In this document: positions 43,034 to 55,645 of the stretch, piece after piece | Position numbering within the stretch: the stretch's first letter is position 1 | How the letters are laid out: every line of letters starts with the position of its first letter | Assembly (NCBI GenBank): GCA_905220665.1 | Contig: CAJNAR010000008.1 | Span: 124,001 to 188,000 of the forward strand | Reading direction: 5' to 3' | DNA from: Albugo candida | Taxonomy: Eukaryota > Oomycota > Peronosporomycetes > Albuginales > Albuginaceae | Length of the DNA stretch: 64,000 nt | Position numbers and translations under genes: made by a program | The notes under the pieces: generated by a model | What the model was told of the DNA's origin: nothing | The model's database searches: none | What the model saw: only the letters and a program-made list of their open reading frames with translations

Positions 43034-45320
43034 TGAGAGTCAAGTGGCTACGAAGTACGGAGTAAATCTTACAATGAGATAAATGGTCGTCACGCTCCAA
43101 AGATCCTTAAATACTATTACATCGTCCAGTTTATGAGAAGGTACAAAGAAGCATGATTTGTATGTAGAACTACCGACGTGATACAAGCGAGTGGCTGGTT
43201 TACAAGCTCGGTGCCACGTATTGACAATTCGAAATCGCAATTTTGCATAAAGGCACAGCAATCAGCTGCTGTCCTACACTCACACGTGTTAGCCATTCAA
43301 CAATAACTCCACGCTACCATTCAATAATATAATGGAACACCTCTCAAATCCATGTTTACTACGCACATCGCGTAGACCAAGACATACACTTATTGCCATC
43401 GGTTGCGCATAGCGCTAATTTGAGCACGTCCGAAGTATCGTAGAGCACCGATATCAGCAAAGAACATGCGTCGGTTTAATCGTATTACATAGTCATTTTT
43501 CTCAAGCATTTAAACATGTCATAATTTTGGAACATATCACTTAGATATCTACACTTTATGGAATGCATATCTATCGACCTTGTGTAGAAGAAAAGGCTCT
43601 CATCGCAGCCTGCTTAAGGACGGTATCTTTGAGATATTTTTTAGTGGAAGACATATCAGTAAATGTCGTGCATCGTCTGTAACCAACCAAAAAATTGTTG
43701 CGTGCTGCTGTATCATTGCCAATGCAAGCTAGACAATATTCTCAATTCTCATTCCTTTTCCTTGGGATTCGCCGCACAGTTAGAAACCCTTGGGAGCAAT
43801 CATACACTACCTTGCGAGTTGAATGATATGCATCAATTTCCTCGAGGCGCTTGCGATTAAAACTCTAATCAAAAAAGGGTTGGAACTAACACTTTTGAAC
43901 TCGAGTGGCTATAAGGAACGAATTCGTCCGACAGAGATGTTGTGCTACTGCTTAAAATGCTTTGGTGTTGTACATTTATCCGCTGGAGAAAGTATCGTGT
44001 AGCGTTTGAAGTAAAATGAAGAAGATTTTGTGATTACTTTCGACATATATATTTCCATTCCATGACAAATTGTATCACGTAGCGTGAAAGTGGTCGTTGT
44101 ATGTCGGTATTTATCTCAATTTTCAAGTAGAGAAAATTAAGTCGAACATCGCAGCATTAGATCTATACGCGTCAAGCGGACTCTAACCACGCTGTGGCTT
44201 GCATGCAATGATTGTTGATTGCGCGCAAAAGAGACCGATAAGCCTTTCACACGGTCAACGGCCAATAATAGGATAAGGAAGGTAGTTGAGGAACCTCATA
44301 ATACAGTGTATTGATAGAAGTGATAGATAACCGAGGCTTCGAGGAAAGATAATATTTCTGCTTTCTTCGAAAATGCAGCTTTCAACTCGATAAATTCTCC
44401 ATCGCGCACATGCTTTAGACGCGACCTCGCTAGTAACATCACTAATTCCATGTCATTGGTCAGATTGAGTAACATTCATCGATAGATTGGCCATTGAACT
44501 GAATATTTTCACTGCCGGTTGTACGCTACGATCCATATATATATAGAGACACCACCAGGCGAATAATACATTGGAGTTTAGGTCTCCTTTAATGACGAAC
44601 CAAAAATTTCTCTATTAAGAAATCAGGTGTCTATTTAGCAAGCACTCAAAGCTACAGAATTAAAGTCTTTTCACATGCTAAGGTACATTTGCAGGGTTGA
44701 TTCAAAAACAGAACAAAATGTAGCCCGCAAGCAAGGATTTCGATATCGATCAAGCATTACAGTTTATGACTCGCTCATTTCTTTCCTTTTGATGAAAGTG
44801 GATCTTATGACACTATCATAGGAAATGCTAATCAATGATCCCTAAACTGCATGTTGTGTCAGAGCGAGTGTGGCTAGTTCCTTGTTTGGTACAATTAAAG
44901 TACAATCACATTATGCTTCGTCATACGCACTTGTTTTGAGAATGCGACTTCATCATCACAGCATATATATCAGTAGATTCGCCCTTGGAAGAGCAATGAC
45001 TTTGTACTATCACAATGTATGAAGTCACATCGCCAAAGCGACAATTTATAATGTAGGGAGGTATACAAACAGATACACAGTGTAGTGAAGACCTCGGCAC
45101 ATCAGAAAGACCCTTCGATTTGTACGTTTGTGTCCGTGCAAACGATAGAAAAGATGAAGCGCTCCCAATTGATTACTAAGCTTTGCTTCTGAGAAAATGT
45201 TCAATAGTGATGCATTTCTCAAATAATCGTTGACATGAACATCCATTTGACTTTGCAATAACATCTGCATCTATTTTCGTTCTCCACGATGGCTTGTGCT
45301 TCAATCATTTAGTGTATACA
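43034..45320. other. Gene-free stretch of about 2.3 kb
   Basis: No gene, RNA or repeat that I can support. Short frames exist (for example 43,040-43,261 minus and 43,663-43,860 plus, the latter Cys-containing), without signal peptide or homology cues. The 5' flank of secreted gene 4 does not resemble the flanks of genes 1-3. Confidence 0.5.
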
Positions 45321-45324
45321 CCGT

Positions 45325-48300
45325 CCTCTACGTTGATATTGACGAGCTATCTGTCGATGTTTGCTTTTACCCCAACGAGTTTACATAATTTCATTTCTCG
45401 ACCCAAAGTGGTGAAAAGAAGTTGATCGCTACTCCACTTCAGCCTGATTCCTAAGGTCTTCTTGTTTATTTTAACGTGGAACAACATCTCAGCACTCACG
45501 GTTACCGTCGATGAAGATATGTACAGCGTCATCTTTTATCGCCAATGTGCTCTCAAATCAGTTGTGTTTAAGACCAAGCTTCACGATCGCGATTGCCTGG
45601 ATTTATATCAGTGTTCTTGCATACAAAAATGCGTCACAGAATGTTTGTCAATGACAATAGAGGTGTTTTTTTTGCTTCCAAATAAAAATCGCAGTGGCGG
45701 TGTGATGAAATTCCTTGTTCGAACTGAAACAGCTGAAGAACTCACCGAACGAAGTATTCGAAATCGCTATTTGGCTTTGCGTCTTCTCATTCACGATGCA
45801 CCGGTGAGGGCCGAGGAAAGAGTGCTTTTCATTGAGTCCTTGCTGTCCGATGATTTGGAATCTTCCACGACTCATGTCATATTTGTTGATTTCAACATAC
45901 CACCCGATCCTTCGAGTGGAACAATTCGACACGAACCAAGTCTATAAGCGTGATTGTAATGGCTTTCGCAGTTGGGTGTGGTAAATGCTTGAAGGAATCC
46001 AACACCCGACTGACAAAAGGAATCAAGGAACCACTATTGCGAAAATCGTCGGGATCACACTTCTAAGTTGACATACTTATTCAATACGCTATGGAAAGAC
46101 GGACTACTTCGACCACGACATGCAGGAGATCATCTGGCACAAAAGTAAAATTTGCCAATCCAACTCAGTCGTCGGGACGAGGATATTGGAAATGTTCATT
46201 ACGACTATTTGAGTATCTTTAAGTTGTCGAAGCGATCAAATTGGATTGGAAGCGAATTTAGTGCTCGCACCAGGTGCGGTCAAGTTCGAATCCCGGAAAA
46301 ATGTGGGAAGTTGGAAGACGAAAACAAGAAACAGTTTAAGGAATTAAGAAAATGGAACAAGAAAGTTGACGTGATGTTGAGTCAAGCAATTGTGTTTCGG
46401 AAGCCGCAGCAGCTCGATATCGCACTCAAGATACCAATGAGTCACGTCATTTTTTCGAATCGAGTCTCGAACAATTCAGAATTTCGATTACAAAAAATGC
46501 CAAATACAACAAAGATGCGAGCTTCGATCATCACGTGAAGCATACGGAAAACTCCTTCAAGCTTTTCTTCGCCCTCCGGAAATTTTTTGTCGTCGCGTGC
46601 CGATCGAAAATGTGACCTAAAAATGTGGTACCGTGACATCGAACCCGACGGAGATTATTGACGAATTTAGCGATCATAAAAGGTGGTGGCATGGGCTCTC
46701 TTTATAGCTCCGGGACCGAGTCAGCTGATCCGTGCGAAAGAAAGCAAAAAAAGCTAATCAATTCGATTCAAGTTCCCTTGCGTCCGAAGAGCAAGATCGT
46801 CTCTCAACATGCTCAAGTTCGAAGAGATGGCGGAAGCGATTCAACACATGCGGAGTAATTATTCTCCCGGTATGGATAGACTATCAACCACATTTTATCA
46901 TCTTGATCCGGAAATTTTTGGCGAGAGTCTGACGATCGTATTCGAATATCAGCTAGAAAGAGGTATCTTACTTCGATCACAACGTTACTCGGCAATACCA
47001 TTATTGTACAACAAAGGGTCACGAGGTGATACTGGCAACTATCGACCGATCCCACTAATTTACGTCGATATAAAAGTACTTTCAAAAGTATTGGCGCATC
47101 GATTGCAACGGTTTTTGCCGAGATCGATCCATCAAGATCAAAAAGCATTTGTCCGAGGAAGGTCGATGCGTCACCATATTCGACATCTCACCGACATCCA
47201 AAACTTGGTCACTCATCGTGGATAGAAATCGTATGAGACTTTTTTCGACTTTGAGAAAGATTGTGATCGAGTCAATTGGACGCACGTATTTCGCGTTTTG
47301 GAAAAAATGAGCGTTGGAAAAAGTTCCATCGACTGGGTTCGTCTTCTGTACAAAACACTAAGGCACAGTTGATGATCAATCGAAATATCACACCGTCCAT
47401 TACACCACAACGTGGAGTGAAACAAGTTGATCCTCTCTCAGCATTACTTTTTCTGATGACGATCGAACCTTTGGGCAATTCACTTCGCCAATATGAAGAA
47501 CATGGAATTTGGATTAATGGCACGACTGTCGCAACTGGATCATTTTTCGCGGAAGATTCTACATCGCTTTCAGAGACACCAAATGGTGCTTTGACGCACT
47601 CGAACTCGATTGCGATGGAGATGGTGCGAAACTCAACTTGAGCAAATTATCTTTGCTCTCGTTGAATCGGACCATGCCGTGTCCTCGTATTCTCAATTTG
47701 ACCACAATAGGTCCGAACGATTCGGTCAAGTATTTGGGTATTCAGTTCGTCCAGAAAACGACTCATTCGATGGGTTTTTTTAATCTCGACTAGCGTTTTT
47801 ATGATGGGTTTGGTGTATGGTTTCGACGTGCACGAACTGTCCGTGGTCGACTACTGGTTGCGCAGACGATGATTTTATCACGTCTGCGGCATTACACGAT
47901 GCTCGTGGACATACCAGAAGAGACTATTCGACACTGGCAATCGATGTTTAATCGATCAACACGTCCACCTACTCAGCAGAGAATTTTTATATTTTCGCCG
48001 ATAAGATGGTGGACTTCAAGTTCCTTTTTTGTTGGGACGACTAAAACTACAACGTATTCAATTACTTCAGCAGTTCGCATCCGGTGCGTCGACAATTATT
48101 CCTGCGAATTGGACAGCTGCTTCGAAGGAATTATTTTAGAACTTATTCAACCTTCCTTTGGACCACACAAGCCGATGCATATAATCACTATCGCACCACA
48201 TCGACATGGGAAAATGATTCAATGGGAGAGAACATCTTCTTGTTGGAAACACGCATTTAGGATGTGGCATCAGATGGATTGGAGCATTACAATATCCGAT

Positions 48301-49728
48301 TTGAATGTTCTACAACGCCGTCAGTACTACATGGAGCAATCGATGTGGTTTCACTGCGACTAAGAATTACATTATGAAGCTGCTACTCGTAAGCCAAGTC
48401 TTCAGAACGTTTGGTACGATCTTGGGATGGTAGATGAGCCACATCGCACATTTCAAAAATCGTTCGCTACAGCTTTTGACATCAAAAGCCTTCAAGACTT
48501 TTTTCGAGAAAGCGACGTATTTCCAGCGAAGGAAGATTTCGTCGCCAACTATTACAACGACGAACAGCTGAACACATCGTATACGGCTGAGTAAAGGTTG
48601 ATGAGTCGACTTCACAAATGCAGTCACTTAGATACTCCAGTGTATCCACTCGACGATTGATCTCATCAATTGGACCCAGCCAAACACAAGTGGTAGATCG
48701 TTCTATGTGGGAGTACAAAGAAAGTATAGGAAGCATTTTTCCCCATATATTCCACTCTCACGAATCGTCTGGAAACCTACCGAGCCAACCAATAGTCATT
48801 CGATGTCAACACATTGGTCATCACGGGAGAGATCGGATGCAATGGGTTCAGAACGATTTGGAACATTTATGGCTACATCCCGGCATCTTTGGAAATGTGT
48901 CTTACCGATTTTCGAAGATTTACAGTTTCTTCTGGCCTTTCGGATGTTGATGGTTCGATCTCGTTCTGGTTTTTAGAGGATTTTCAGCCCTACATTACAA
49001 TTTGCACAGTGAAATCCGATCAAACCTCTTTCTTGAGTGCGATCACACAGCACAGTTTTGCAGAAAGCTTGAAAGCTTCTCCCTAGTTGGGATCCTTTTT
49101 TTTCATCACGACCACGTTGGCCGCATATTGCATGTGCAATCGTGCCAACCCTTCAGCTGCTATGAAATAATTATCAGCAAATTATATCAGATTTATGGCT
49201 TCTATTGCAAGAGGTGACTATGTACTTCGTCTATACCGATCGGAATTGTCGTTTGTTCGATCAGCGATCAGCAAATCCGACAATTCCAGCACTTTCCGTG
49301 ATCCACACCGCGTTTAGTGCACACACACGTTCGGTACTTTCGAAGACTGTGTTACGATCAAGAAGAACGCATTTTGCTTGCAAAGGTGTTGGATCAACTC
49401 GCAACGCAAGGATCATTCGAAGTATTTTTCAGAAGTCGAAGATCATTGCTGGGGGGTACGACACAGACAAGTAAAAATGTAAGTGCAACTCGGATCCCAG
49501 TCCTATCTGGATGGCACTGTTCAGCCTAGTGTGGTACACACCCATTTGCAAAACACGGTACTTCTGGGCAAGGCTACGGTTTCGAGGCTACTGCAATACA
49601 AGATTATTTATCAACTCGCAGAGGTCTCTCACGAAACGTTTTTTATACGTTTACATCTTGTTCAAGATAGCCTAGGCAACAAGAGAAGTCTGTTCGTCTA
49701 ATTCTGGTAATATAGACACCTTCAGAAG
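45325..49728 (+). mobile_element. LINE copy 3, near full-length ORF2, degenerate
   Basis: Homology to copy 1 starts inside the end of ORF1 (about position 1290 of copy 1) and runs to the 3' tail (AGCCTAGGCAAC..TAATTCTGGTAATATAGACACC, 49,670-49,720). All ORF2 domains can be followed, but many stops and frameshifts break it (for example before the endonuclease end near 45,945, TAG 47,223 and TAA 48,361). FADD has become FAED in the reverse transcriptase catalytic motif. It is an old dead copy. Confidence 0.9.
46809..47641 (+). pseudogene. LINE copy 3 reverse transcriptase remnant
   Basis: The best preserved part of copy 3: SPGMD, NYRPI, then, after a stop and frame changes, GVKQVDPLSALLF and FFAEDSTSL in place of FFADD. 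Loss of an essential catalytic Asp and of the QGDP Gly confirms inactivity. Confidence 0.85.
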
Positions 49729-49744
49729 AGCTGGACCGGTCCTC

Positions 49745-49893
49745 CTTTTGACGCAGGGTCGTATTGAATCAAGAAACAGGTATTCTCGTAAAATGTTTGT
49801 ATGCAAAAACGTTTTCTTGAGACAGCATAGGCATTTAGAAAGTTTAGTTAGTTTACCTCTCTACTAATATAAACCTTCAACTGATCTAATTAT
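49745..49893 (+). mobile_element. LINE tail-only fragment
   Basis: About 150 bp resembling only the LINE 3' UTR end (AGCATAGGCA, GTTAGTTTACCTCTCTACTAATATA, CTTCAACTGATCT), directly after copy 3. It is either a severely 5'-truncated insertion or a duplication of the tail. Confidence 0.6.
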
Positions 49894-52558
49894 AAACGAG
49901 CGGACCTCGAAGAGATACATTCTGATTAGATCACCAGCCCCGACTAATGCTTGCCACGATGAAATATAATCACTTTAAATGATAGAAGTCTGCAAACAGT
50001 TCGTATTCATGAGGCCAAGATTGTCGTGATGCATCAAGTACACAAAAGTTATCTATGATTACTAATTATCCTATTCTTTTTTCAGCATTATTCCTTATCA
50101 AGGAACCAGGATACAAACTCGGCTAGGTGAAACAAGCAGTAGAGCATACGGTGGACAATCAATATGGAAGCTTCACCTCAAGTCATGTTATCTTATACCC
50201 TCTAGTTGATCCCAGATTTACAAGTAGCCGAGTTTACTAGAATTACGTTCAGGATGACTCTCTATCAAATTTCTTAACAGAATCAAATGTGTTAATTAGC
50301 GAGGCACAAGTACACTCGCAAGTAGGGGACCTTGCAAGAAATGACTTTCAAAGTTTCCTTAACTAATAAATGTATCGCTAGGATCTAGATCTTGAGCGGC
50401 CATACTTTTGCATCTCTCCTTCCGGTTCGAATAATATAGACCGTGCATAAGCATTAAACAGCTCAACAAATTGTTTGATTTCATTTCACGAATGACGCAT
50501 TTTTCTGGATCTGACGAGAGATTCGCTGGTGGCTCTGGGCATTATATAAACTGATTGTTATTTTCTATTAGCAGTGCCTTCTGGGTGTTGGTTTGAGTTG
50601 TATACAAAACAGTCTGGCTCCCTTTTACCTCATAATATCTCCACAAATTTTAGTCATTCATTACAGCACTGCCGAATCTACCTCGACTCCGCACAGCCAG
50701 ACCACTTCAGTCGTCACTACTTTCAGGCATCCGACAGGATTCATTGTCATCGCACTCAGAGTTACACTCCTTGAACACATTTGTTTTCGGCTCGTTCTTT
50801 CCCTTATCTCGGGCAAAAAATTCAACCTATTCTCGATCCGGCAATCTCTAGGTCTGGTCAGAAAATCAAAAGGTTTGCAATCGTTGAATACTCGGCAGTT
50901 ATTTGATCCAATGATGGCAGGAATGATTCAATTCTTATCTCTCTTGATTTCATTCGTGATGAGTAGGTGTATTACGTTAGAGGTGTCCGAATCGCCTGAC
51001 ACTGACCTCTTGATACCCTAGTATAGGTGTTAGTGAGTTTGGCTACTGATTTCACGTAATGCAGAAACTAACATATCTAATATAGCTGAATGTTGCGGTT
51101 CTCTCTCACCACGGTATTCGAGGAAGAACATGGATCTATTAAGTAACAGAACAAGCTAGAATATAGAAAACCATATGATTTGGTCCTACTCTGTTGACCA
51201 CCAAGACTTGCCAAAAAATACGATGCATTACAAATGGGTTGAACACCACAGAGGTTGAGATTCAGTCAACAATCATCACGCACTGTGAATTCGACCCATG
51301 CATAAAAATTCTTTCACTCCTTTATTTTCATTCCACACGGCCTTTTATCGCATTGAAGCGATATACGGATCCTATCCTCCGTGGTTCTGAGCACTACCCA
51401 TAGTGTCTGCGGCTGGATTATGAGTAAGATACCTGGGTTGAATGTCTGATTGATTATGTAAGGTTGGTGGCGCAAATATCTACAACCACTCCTGTGATAC
51501 TCTTACAAATCGGAAAAAGCTGATTCACTAGAACTTCATAACATTTCTGTCATGTTGAGGGGTACTTTTACAACCGTTTTTTTCAAAAAACATGTCAATG
51601 CACATTTGAATTCGCTACGACTCGCAACCATATACCCTTTTTCGCTCGCGCAGGTTTGTCGTAGTAAAATCGATCCTGAGATAAAATCATTGGATCCGTC
51701 TCAGAATAATGTCTTTGAGACGAACTTTTCTCCGTCTTAAAGTCACAATGGAGTAGCGTATCGTACGCATATTGGGTGTCTTTATTGAAGCAATTCTTAA
51801 TGTTTCTATAGAATTAATGCTTAGCTGCAAAAGAACAAGACGGGCAAGGCATCTATTGCATCTCTTCTGTGGGAAAGATGCCAATAAAAGGTAGGACGTT
51901 TACATTTAACATCTTACGACCTTCAAATTCCACATAAGGAGATAAACAGCTGTACATGCAGTTAAGAAGCGCTAAGCTCGGTAAGGTTCCTGGCGTGGAG
52001 TATAGATGGACAGGATCGTTATGCAAAGCTCAGGACTGCAACAAGTTGCATGGAGTCGTAATCATGGTCTCGTAACTACTCATCCAGAGAGCGCCAAATC
52101 GTATTCAAAAAGCAAGATTTTCATCTCTTATTTTGGCGCCTCCGTATTTTCTGCGACGATTGCATTCACTTGTTCTTCACAGCATCAAGATGATGACTGC
52201 TATTTTATGCAAAGTACGAAACGGTCCATTTGCGGTGTGTAGAACTCCCGCATTTTATTCCCGAGTATGACTGCAACTAAAGCACATTTCGGAGCACTCC
52301 AACTTGTTTGATTTTGCTGACACGGGGAATTTGATGCCTCTCACAAGGAACGGCAAAGTCTGCCGTCGGAAATTAAAAATCTTGCGTGCATACCTAACAA
52401 AAATAGAATGCGACGAGTTCCATTCTTATTTTCGAAGCTTCTATATTCCCTTCTTCAACATTCGCACCTTCCATTTTTATAGAAATACAATAATAAATAC
52501 TTTTGTATTTCAATTACAGCTTCATTTTTCACAAGGAATTCACGGTACTATCTACAGC
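49894..52558. other. Gene-free stretch of about 2.7 kb
   Basis: AT-rich sequence with short frames only. The plus frame at 50,593-51,021 has no ATG at its start, no domain and no supporting context. A decayed retroelement is possible but I see no diagnostic motif. Confidence 0.4.
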
Positions 52559-54988
52559 TCAGGCGGAAGTGGCTGTTAAATGATGCATCGGAGCGGGCGA
52601 AGTCGGTGACGATGGCGTTGATCGGCCGCCTGAAGCTGAAGAATACGAAGAGGTCTTACAGTATGGTCGATTTCGTTTTGCAAAATTCGGATTGCCGCCG
52701 CACATTTTCATATCGGCGGAAAAGCTTTTGTTCGGATGAATCTCTTCCGCCGCTTTGGAGCCAACAGAGACGACCAAATTTGTTGCATTTCGTCCACTTG
52801 CATTCTCAAGAGCGTGGATAGATCCAAACGAGACAACTGGACTTAATTTCTTAGACTCAATGAGGGAGGCTCCATTCAGTCGAACCGGTTCGGGTTTCGC
52901 ATGTATCTCATTCGCCTTTGCAGTGGAAGAGGCTGCAGCTTGTGTGAGTGCTTCAATCGTTGCAGCTATCTGAGGCAACTTTTTATGTGCAACCGCTCTT
53001 TTATGATATGCTCTTCTCGCAGCCCGTAATTGATTCTGGACTTGACATCTCGGGCACGGACCGCCTTTCCGATGTCGATGTTTGGTGCCTTCCACTTTGA
53101 TTTCAGTCGCTTCAATTTTCCGTTTTAATTCCTTCAAATCTTGTGGTAAATTACTAGACTCGGGTAATGGAAGTGTCTCTAACTTCGATAATGCCAATTT
53201 GGAGATAGTGGCGCCTCCAAGACTATTGGCAAAGACAGAGCTCAATCCTTTGACATCTAAATCTTGTTCGGTAAATGTTGTGTCGAGATCACACAGAGTT
53301 TCTTGTATTTTCAGACTCATATTTCGTTTTCGTTCTTCTCTTTTCTTCAGTTTCTTTTCGCCTTTGAAAGTCGAAGTCACAGAGCACGAAACACTTGCAC
53401 TCATTCCGATTCCACTGAGCATAGGAACCATATTATTGTTGACACCTTCGACGTTGGAATGTCCTTGTGTACCAAAGAGGAGGCTGCTTGCGAGTGAGCC
53501 ACCCAATGTCCCGTGACTGGCTGCAGCAGCCGCAAGTCGACTACCAGGAACGTCGATATTGACGAGTTTGATTCGGTTTTTGTACGGGCCAGAAAACTTC
53601 CGTCGATTCCAGCATGAGCTCAGAATTCGACTCACGCGACGATTTTGAAAGGTGCTAAAGTCCATCGAGTCCCAATCTTCCACTGATTCGTCGTTCGCTT
53701 TACTTTGACATTGACGTTGCTCAGGTGCCACAAATCGGTTGATAGTCTGATAAATGGCACGAGACGGTGAAGTAGGTGACGCAGAAGGTGTTAAATCCGC
53801 CGATGAGCCATTTTTTAATTCGGAGCGACATACAGACTCGGAATCAGATGAACTGGAAAGACGTGGATTACGGGTGTGTAAGAGCCGTTTCCGTCGCTTT
53901 TTGTGGGATTCTGAGCGATTTCTTACATCCCAATCCAAACGAAATCGATTCTCGCGATCACAAAGAAGAGAGTGATCAATACAGGACAACAGATCCGGAG
54001 GAAATTCATCGACTGCGCCCCACATCGACTCATCCTCGCACTCTTGCGTCCAGAGTCGGTCCTTGGAAACGGTATCTATCGGTCGATTGTACGTCGATTG
54101 AATGGATTCGAGCGGGTCTGATGTGTCTTTTGAAGTGTTTGATGAGTTCCATGGCGCTCGGATGGGGCATTCTGCAACTTTAGGTGACCATGTATGCACT
54201 GAAATATCATCTTCATCCATTGATGCTGGAAGCGATGAGTGAATCTGATCGGAAGCGGTCGAATCAGATGGACAAGAATCAAAGGAAAATGAGTCGATGA
54301 CACCTTCTCGAGGGCGTTTGGATGGTCGAAGGCTTTTGGACTGTTCTGAAAATGGCGATGTAGTCGGTGGGATGGAATGGAGGGAAGACGAAGGCGTTGG
54401 CGCATATGGGGCATCTACCTCCGAGATATGATCTTTTCTATAATTTGATATTGATGCGAATTGTAAGGTTCGATTATCTTGTGCGTTGAGCGTCGATTCC
54501 AAGACGTCAAGACTGTGATCAATTTGCAGCTGAAGATCGATCCAGTCTTGTTCTTGTGCTCGAGCATTGCGGATATTTGCATTACATTTCGAAGGTAGCG
54601 CGGGTACGTTTCTGGAAGCCGATTGTGTAATTTCGGAAGAGTTGAGTGTATTTTGTTGTATTCCACACGACCGTGGAGACGTTTTCGTTGTGTGACACCC
54701 GTGTTTCGTGCACGTTAATTTGGAAACCAGGACTTGAGACAAATGATTATTTTGCTCCAGTAGAGAGTGTATACGTTGCACCAACTCTTTGGTATTACAA
54801 TTCGAATTCGTATAGTCTTTCATAATTGCAAGGAATTCCATGTTCGAGGTCTGAGAGCTTGTATCGTTTTCTGGTTGTTTCGCATTAGTCTCTACTGATC
54901 TTGGGTTCGGTGTGGTTGAAGAATGAGAGCTCGATAGCATGGCTGTTGCACCGACAGATGTACCAGACCGTATACTTTCCATCAACAT
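52559..54988 (-). CDS. Large Ser-rich low-complexity protein, unknown function
   Basis: 809 residues in one exon from ATG 54,988. Mostly disordered: Ser/Thr/Pro/Asn-rich with acidic clusters (SMDEDD), basic nuclear-localisation-like patches (SHKKRRKRLLH, KKLKKREERKRN) and an ordered helical part at about residues 560-690. That part includes a CPRC pair in GGPCPRCQVQNQLRAARRAYHKRA followed by Ala-rich helix. The Arg/Lys clusters and disorder suggest a nuclear or regulatory protein, but no named domain is recognised. Codon usage and lack of stops over 2.4 kb make it a secure gene. A 5' non-coding exon cannot be excluded. Confidence 0.85.
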   Translation of the reverse strand: MLMESIRSGTSVGATAMLSSSHSSTTPNPRSVETNAKQPENDTSSQTSNMEFLAIMKDYTNSNCNTKELVQRIHSLLEQNNHLSQVLVSKLTCTKHGCHTTKTSPRSCGIQQNTLNSSEITQSASRNVPALPSKCNANIRNARAQEQDWIDLQLQIDHSLDVLESTLNAQDNRTLQFASISNYRKDHISEVDAPYAPTPSSSLHSIPPTTSPFSEQSKSLRPSKRPREGVIDSFSFDSCPSDSTASDQIHSSLPASMDEDDISVHTWSPKVAECPIRAPWNSSNTSKDTSDPLESIQSTYNRPIDTVSKDRLWTQECEDESMWGAVDEFPPDLLSCIDHSLLCDRENRFRLDWDVRNRSESHKKRRKRLLHTRNPRLSSSSDSESVCRSELKNGSSADLTPSASPTSPSRAIYQTINRFVAPEQRQCQSKANDESVEDWDSMDFSTFQNRRVSRILSSCWNRRKFSGPYKNRIKLVNIDVPGSRLAAAAASHGTLGGSLASSLLFGTQGHSNVEGVNNNMVPMLSGIGMSASVSCSVTSTFKGEKKLKKREERKRNMSLKIQETLCDLDTTFTEQDLDVKGLSSVFANSLGGATISKLALSKLETLPLPESSNLPQDLKELKRKIEATEIKVEGTKHRHRKGGPCPRCQVQNQLRAARRAYHKRAVAHKKLPQIAATIEALTQAAASSTAKANEIHAKPEPVRLNGASLIESKKLSPVVSFGSIHALENASGRNATNLVVSVGSKAAEEIHPNKSFSADMKMCGGNPNFAKRNRPYCKTSSYSSASGGRSTPSSPTSPAPMHHLTATSA

Positions 54989-55645
54989 TGTGCACTCGTG
55001 TATGTTTCTATTAAAATTGAATATGAATTTATGATCAGTGCGGATGTGATTATAAGACGTCAGTTTATAATCTCGTGAATGATTGACACAAACTTCTAAA
55101 CGGTGCGATTGAAGCGTGTCAGTGAGTGTGTGTGGTTACGAATTTGTGTCGCGTTCGGCACAGTCGCGAAAGGTCCGTGCGTTTTTAGTCTGTCGATAAA
55201 ATGAGTAATGTACCGTATGAATTTATTCTCAGTAAAGTTTTGGGATGTGTGCGGTAGATAATTGATTTCGCTGAGGTAAATATAAAATAATTCTTACAAA
55301 AATAGACGGCTAGATACTTTTTGTCATCATGTTTTAGAGATTATCAAAGAGTGTAGTCCTATATTTTATTATATCAAAACATAGAGTTTCGTGGTAAAAC
55401 TCGTTTATTACCTGGGTGCCACGCGTACAAAAACTTCGAAGCAGAGAATTGGTCAGTATACCTCCGTTTCGATACAAAAGTAATCAATGAGAACCATGTT
55501 TGAATTATTCAACCGCTTATAAGCCAATGATCGGGGTGTAAGTATACTATACACGACCCGTCGCTACTGATACGAGCAAAAAAATAAAAAGTCGGGACGC
55601 GCGCACTTTGTTGCTCATAGGACATATCCTTTTACTTTTTATATC
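54989..55645. other. Intergenic region
   Basis: Between the Ser-rich gene's start and the trm11 stop, both on the minus strand. AT-rich; it presumably holds the promoter of the former and the 3' UTR of the latter. No element recognised. Confidence 0.5.

Noticed and set aside
50593..51021. 142-codon plus-strand open frame as a copia-like polyprotein fragment
   Set aside because: No protease, integrase or reverse transcriptase motif could be found and no LTRs are visible.
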